From Chloroflexota bacterium (GTDB lineage Bacteria; Chloroflexota; Anaerolineae; Anaerolineales; Villigracilaceae): a stretch of DNA of 64,000 nucleotides. Location of the stretch: the NCBI GenBank assembly GCA_024224815.1, contig JAAENC010000844.1:1-64000 (forward strand), read 5' to 3'. This document shows, piece after piece, positions 60,064 through 64,000 of the stretch; the first letter of the stretch is position 1; each line of letters starts with the position of its first letter. The notes beneath the pieces are model-generated. The model saw only the letters and a list, made by a program, of their open reading frames with translations, did not search any database and was not told the DNA's origin. The translations under genes were made by a program, and so were the position numbers.

Positions 60064-61977
60064 ATGAAATCACGTTTTTTGATTATTCTTGCCATTTTGG
60101 CTATCTCGCTTTCAGCTTGTGTTTCTTTGGCTGAAGATATTACACCGCCACCAAACTCTGCGATGCCAACATCACGCCCGACGATGGCGCCTGTTTTCCC
60201 TGAAAACACGCCAGACGCGGCAAATGGGGCAACTATTTACGCAGAAAAATGCGCAGCTTGTCATGGAGAGAGCGGTCTGGGTGATGGAGAAGAAGGCTCC
60301 AAGCTGCCAAATCCTGTTGCGGCACTTGGTAGTACCAAAGTTGCAGCGCAAGCCTCTCCAGCTGAGTGGTTTATCGCTGTTACAGAGGGAAATCTTGAGT
60401 TTTATATGCCACCCTTTGCCAGTCTCACTGATCAGGAGCGCTGGGATGTGGTAGCTTATGCTTTTAGCTTAAGTTCATCTGAGGAAGAGATTGCCATTGG
60501 CGAAAAAATCTTCCAAGCTAAATGCGCTGAATGTCATGGAGAAGATGGAGCAGGTGAAGTTTCTTCTGCCGACTTTAGCAATCAAAGCTTCATGGCTACG
60601 CGTTCGGCAGCTACGCTAGCAAAGACGATCATTAATGGCTCAAGCGCTGGCATGGAAGCCTACGGGGAAGAATTTAGCGGCGAAGAAATTGCAGCACTGA
60701 CAAACTATATCCGTTCTTTTAGTTTTGATTTCGCTTTCGATAAAACTGCTCAAGAAGATACGGGCACAGAAGCTGCAACAGAAGATTCGGCTGAAACAAC
60801 TGCTGATGGTGAAGAGCAAACCGAAACCACGGCAGAATCCGATGTTGATTTAGGCGGAAAAATTACGGGCGTAGTAACGAATGGCTCAGGCGGGGAACTG
60901 CCCAAGGGTATCACTATCCAACTAGAAGCTTATGACCACGATATGAGTACAGGTGGTTTTAACAAAGTTTTCACCTTAGAAACAGCACTCAATACCGATG
61001 GCACCTATCTCTTTGAGAATGTTGAAACCCTCGAAGGGCGTGCTTTTTTGGCTGTGATCGAAAAAGATGGTGTTATTTATAATTCGCAACCGAATTTTGT
61101 TGCTGAAGGCAATACAGAGTTAGAACTACCGATCATATTTTACGAAACCAGCACAGATTCTTCTGAGCTGAGCATTGATCGTTTACATATCTTCTTTGAA
61201 CCGCCAAATACCGAAGCTGAACTAGCGCAGGTGATAGAAGTTTTTGTTGTCTCGAACCCCAGTCTTTACGCAATTGTGGCTGAAGAAGGGAAAGCCGCGA
61301 TCGAATTTGTTTTGCCCCAAGGCGCGACCAATATTCAATTTGAAGATAGCGTTTTTGGTGAAAGATATACAGAAACCACAGATGGCTTTGGCGACACAAT
61401 GCCCATTTTGCCCGGGATTGGCGATCATGAAGTTGTAGTATTTTTTGAATTGCCTTTCGAAAAAAGTTTCCTGGCCGGAAACAAGCTGAACTTCACACAA
61501 AAGATTAGCCACCCAATCGATTCCGCTATTGTAATGGCACCACAAGGTCTAAAAGTGGACAGTGATGTGCTTCAGAAAAGCGGAGAGCGCGAAGCACAAG
61601 GATTGGTTTACAACACCTATTCTTCACAGGCTTTACCCATTGGCACAAGCTTAGAAATGAATATGTCTGGAAAAGTGTCTGCAAACGCAGTCGCTGCGCC
61701 AGAAAATTCTCAGAAAAATATACTCTACGGCCTTATCGCTCTCGGTCTCGTCCTAATTGGTGCGGGCTACTGGTACTATATGCGCGGTGACGATGATGAT
61801 GAGTACGATGATGACGAAGAAGAAGATGAGTTTATCGGTGCAGAATATGAAGACAGCGAAAAACTGATGGATGCCATCATCGCCCTTGACGATGCTTATC
61901 GCGCAGGAGATTTAAGCGAAAGTGTTTATAAAAAACGCCGTGCAGAGCTAAAAACAAAACTACAAGAACTCCTATGA
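60064..61977 (+). CDS. Di-heme cytochrome c lipoprotein with carboxypeptidase-regulatory-like domain and membrane anchor
   Basis: The 637-residue protein has a lipobox with C19 (LSLSAC) and two c-type heme sites, C63AAC66H67 and C154AEC157H158, each in a small cytochrome c domain. An acidic linker, a beta-rich region (about 265-355, KITGVVTNGSGGELPKG), a second domain (370-540), one TM (about 555-578), a poly-Asp/Glu stretch and a SHOCT-like end follow. It lies inside the ccm locus and overlaps ccmA (ATGA), so it is probably a client or redox partner of the machinery. Confidence 0.85.
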   Translation: MKSRFLIILAILAISLSACVSLAEDITPPPNSAMPTSRPTMAPVFPENTPDAANGATIYAEKCAACHGESGLGDGEEGSKLPNPVAALGSTKVAAQASPAEWFIAVTEGNLEFYMPPFASLTDQERWDVVAYAFSLSSSEEEIAIGEKIFQAKCAECHGEDGAGEVSSADFSNQSFMATRSAATLAKTIINGSSAGMEAYGEEFSGEEIAALTNYIRSFSFDFAFDKTAQEDTGTEAATEDSAETTADGEEQTETTAESDVDLGGKITGVVTNGSGGELPKGITIQLEAYDHDMSTGGFNKVFTLETALNTDGTYLFENVETLEGRAFLAVIEKDGVIYNSQPNFVAEGNTELELPIIFYETSTDSSELSIDRLHIFFEPPNTEAELAQVIEVFVVSNPSLYAIVAEEGKAAIEFVLPQGATNIQFEDSVFGERYTETTDGFGDTMPILPGIGDHEVVVFFELPFEKSFLAGNKLNFTQKISHPIDSAIVMAPQGLKVDSDVLQKSGEREAQGLVYNTYSSQALPIGTSLEMNMSGKVSANAVAAPENSQKNILYGLIALGLVLIGAGYWYYMRGDDDDEYDDDEEEDEFIGAEYEDSEKLMDAIIALDDAYRAGDLSESVYKKRRAELKTKLQELL

Positions 61978-62684
61978 TAAAAGTTCACAAACTTGTCAAA
62001 AGATTTGGGCTAAAAACTGTGCTCAAAGGAATGGATTTTTCCGTTGATGACGGAGAATTTGTTGCGCTCATCGGCCCTAATGGCGCAGGAAAAACCACTT
62101 TTTTGCGCATTCTTGCCAGCCTCGCCCGCCCCTCGATGGGCTCTGTCAATGTCGCAGGCTTCAACCTCCCCAAAGAAGCTGCAGATGTCCGTCGTCGACT
62201 GGGGGTAGTCTCTCACCAACCATTGCTCTATGCTGACCTGACCGCTACTGAAAATCTCAAATTTTACGGCGGGATGTATAATCTCCCTAATTTGTCTACA
62301 CGCATAGATGAAGTCCTCGAAATGATCGGATTAACAAAACGACGAAACGACCTTGTCCGGACATATTCCCGCGGCATGCAACAACGTCTTGCCATTGGGC
62401 GTGCTGTTTTACACGACCCCAACGTAATTCTCTTCGACGAACCCTATACCGGTCTCGATCAGGATGCCTCCGCCATGCTCGACGATGTACTTCGCACCGT
62501 TGCTGCGCGCGGACGCACAGTTGTAATGACATCCCATGATCTTGCTCGAACCGAAGACCTTGCCACACGTTTCGATGTCCTCTCTCGCGGAAAAATCGCT
62601 GCATCTGCCACAAAACAAGATTTTGGCTCAGGGAACTTACTCACATTCTACAAAAATGTATTAGAAGAGGGAAAAAAGCAATGA
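61974..62684 (+). CDS. ccmA: Heme exporter ATPase CcmA
   Basis: The 236-residue ABC ATPase has Walker A GPNGAGKTTFLRIL, a variant signature YSRGMQQRLAIGRA (not LSGGQ, typical for CcmA) and Walker B VILFDEPYTGLD. With CcmB and CcmC it releases holo-CcmE. It overlaps the cytochrome gene stop and the ccmB start by 4 nt. Confidence 0.95.
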   Translation: MIKVHKLVKRFGLKTVLKGMDFSVDDGEFVALIGPNGAGKTTFLRILASLARPSMGSVNVAGFNLPKEAADVRRRLGVVSHQPLLYADLTATENLKFYGGMYNLPNLSTRIDEVLEMIGLTKRRNDLVRTYSRGMQQRLAIGRAVLHDPNVILFDEPYTGLDQDASAMLDDVLRTVAARGRTVVMTSHDLARTEDLATRFDVLSRGKIAASATKQDFGSGNLLTFYKNVLEEGKKQ

Positions 62685-63379
62685 TAGAGAATAAAGAAAA
62701 AAGAAGCGGAAACTATATCAGAGCGATTGGTGCTGTGGCCTGGAAAGACCTCGCTGCGGAACTACGCTCAAAAGAATTACTCTCGGCAATGTTAGTTTTT
62801 GCCTTGCTCGTTATCTTTATATTTAATTTTTCGCTCGAGTTGGATGCAAAAACACGCACCTCTGTTACCTCTGGTGTTCTTTGGGCAACCTTTGCCTTCG
62901 CCGGAACCTTAGGATTAAATCGCTCGATGGCAATTGAAAAAGATCGCGGCTGTCTTGATGGCCTTTTACTCGCTCCCGTTGACCGCAGCGCGATTTATTT
63001 TGGCAAAGCCATTAGCAACCTGGCATTTATGCTCATTGTTGAAGCCGTTGTCCTGCCCGTTTACAGTATTCTCTACAACACAAATCTCTTTCAACCCGGG
63101 CTATTACTTGTGATTTTGCTCGGTTCAATTGGTTATACAGCAGTCGGAACATTACTCTCTGCGATGAGCGTCCAAACCCGCACACGCGATGTGATGCTCC
63201 CGATCTTGCTTTTCCCCATCATTTTGCCCGTTATCATTGCAGCCGTACGCGCCAGCGGTGGATATTTACAAAACTTACCTTTTGACCAAATCCTGCCCTG
63301 GCTTAATTTATTAATTGTCTACGATGTGATCTTTACCGCAATTGCATTTATGGTTTTTGATTACGTTGTTGAAGAATAA
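62681..63379 (+). CDS. ccmB: Heme exporter permease CcmB
   Basis: The 232-residue membrane protein has about six TM helices and the CcmB blocks WKDLAAELRSKE, LDGLLLAPVDRSAIYFGK and PILLFPIILPVIIAAV. Start ATG overlaps the ccmA stop (ATGA), showing translational coupling. Confidence 0.95.
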   Translation: MIENKEKRSGNYIRAIGAVAWKDLAAELRSKELLSAMLVFALLVIFIFNFSLELDAKTRTSVTSGVLWATFAFAGTLGLNRSMAIEKDRGCLDGLLLAPVDRSAIYFGKAISNLAFMLIVEAVVLPVYSILYNTNLFQPGLLLVILLGSIGYTAVGTLLSAMSVQTRTRDVMLPILLFPIILPVIIAAVRASGGYLQNLPFDQILPWLNLLIVYDVIFTAIAFMVFDYVVEE

Positions 63380-63388
63380 TTTCTTATG

Positions 63389-63417
63389 GTAGGGGTGGGT
63401 CTTAGACCCACCCCTAC
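63389..63417. repeat. 29-bp palindromic repeat, copy 3 (perfect)
   Basis: GTAGGGGTGGGTCT-T-AGACCCACCCCTAC is a perfect 14-bp-arm palindrome between ccmB and ccmC, inside the operon. Confidence 0.9.
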
Positions 63418-63439
63418 ACATCTTATCGGAGAAATCTAT

Positions 63440-64000
63440 ATGAAAGCTAAACCTACCGCCCTCAAAACACTCGACATCGTGTCTCTCATACTTCTTGCTA
63501 TTGCAACCTACCTTGCCCTTGTTTTTGCGCCTACAGAGCGCGTCATGGGCGACGTACAGCGCGTTTTCTACTTCCACGTAGCGACTGCATGGGTCGGCTT
63601 GCTGGGATTTGTTGTAGCAGGTGTATCAGGTATCATCTATTTGAAAACGCAAGATCTCAAATGGGATCTAGTCGAACAAGCTGCTGTTGAAATCAGTCTC
63701 GTTTTCTTCTTTATTACTATCGTTCTCGGCTCGATTTGGGCGCGCCCGATCTGGAACACTTGGTGGACTTGGGACCCACGCTTAACTTCTGCATCCATTG
63801 TTGAGTTAATTTATCTCGCCTACTTAATGCTCCGCCAAGGGATCGAAGACCCCGATCGGCGCGCACGTTTTGGCGCGGTTTATACCCTCGTTGGCGCCAT
63901 TTCTGTCCCGATCACATTTATTTCCATTCGTCTTTTCCGCACCATTCATCCCGTTGTGATCGGCAACGAAAGCGCAGCAGCAGATGGCGGCTTCGCCATG
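63440..64000 (+). CDS. ccmC: Heme-handling protein CcmC (partial, runs off window)
   Basis: 187 codons are visible and the frame is open at the window end. About five TM helices are seen, with the WWD motif WWTWDPRLTSASIVELIY and the His in FYFHVATAW, followed by the second His in FRTIHPVV. CcmC attaches heme to CcmE. CGGAGA precedes the ATG. ccmD, if present, would lie beyond the window. Confidence 0.93.
   Translation, partial: MKAKPTALKTLDIVSLILLAIATYLALVFAPTERVMGDVQRVFYFHVATAWVGLLGFVVAGVSGIIYLKTQDLKWDLVEQAAVEISLVFFFITIVLGSIWARPIWNTWWTWDPRLTSASIVELIYLAYLMLRQGIEDPDRRARFGAVYTLVGAISVPITFISIRLFRTIHPVVIGNESAAADGGFAM

Overview
The window looks like a chromosomal segment of an uncultured or little-studied Chloroflexota bacterium, most likely class Anaerolineae. 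This is inferred from gene content and style: many GAF-rich sensor kinases, T/P-rich lipoproteins, sortase-like enzymes fused to propeller repeats, a Cys-type CcmE, paired V4R proteins, and promoters placed so close to start codons that leaderless mRNAs are likely. No rRNA, tRNA, CRISPR array, intact insertion sequence or phage was seen.

Layout. 1-2.5 kb: two related sortase genes, the first apparently truncated. 2.5-4.5 kb: an operon of three small proteins and an ArsR-type regulator. 4.5-11.3 kb: mostly single genes (ABC-F ATPase, membrane protein, Fe-S RecB-like nuclease, GxxExxY protein, phosphodiester glycosidase, TauE/SafE transporter, a quinate-dehydrogenase-like protein). 11.7-24.5 kb: a large signalling locus with three membrane sensors that lack any output domain, one soluble multi-GAF histidine kinase, two single-domain response regulators and a GNAT protein. 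24.8-30.4 kb: a PfkB kinase, parA-parB, two further histidine kinases and an OmpR-type regulator. 30.5-36.4 kb: small protein, lone CpaF ATPase, then XRE - TPR - GNAT - V4R - V4R - alpha/beta hydrolase in a tightly packed cluster. 36.7-44.8 kb: DsbA-like protein, DUF554 protein, PduO adenosyltransferase, a PDZ/membrane/GAF/PAS adenylate cyclase, a Het-C-like protein, a PAS-GGDEF gene split by a -1 frame change at A_AAA_AAG, and an S1-domain protein. 44.9-55.4 kb: ftsY-prfB (with the programmed +1 frameshift), OsmC, thioredoxin, lipoproteins, a GH13 enzyme, a histidine kinase and a cold-shock protein. 55.6-64 kb: a cytochrome c maturation locus ccmE-F-H-G-(I-like)-cytochrome c-ccmA-B-C, cut by the window end inside ccmC.

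Non-coding structure is rich. A MITE-like family of about 80-120 bp (core GAAGCAATCTC / GAGATTGCTTC) occurs six times, one copy flanked by an 8-bp direct repeat. A 29-bp palindrome family (GTAGGGGYGGGTCT arms) occurs three times. A 131-bp nested palindrome lies upstream of the DUF554 gene. The strongest candidate for an undescribed system is the 11.7-24.5 kb sensor array, in which membrane sensing and kinase output are on separate proteins that share unusual repeated modules; the paired V4R cluster is second.
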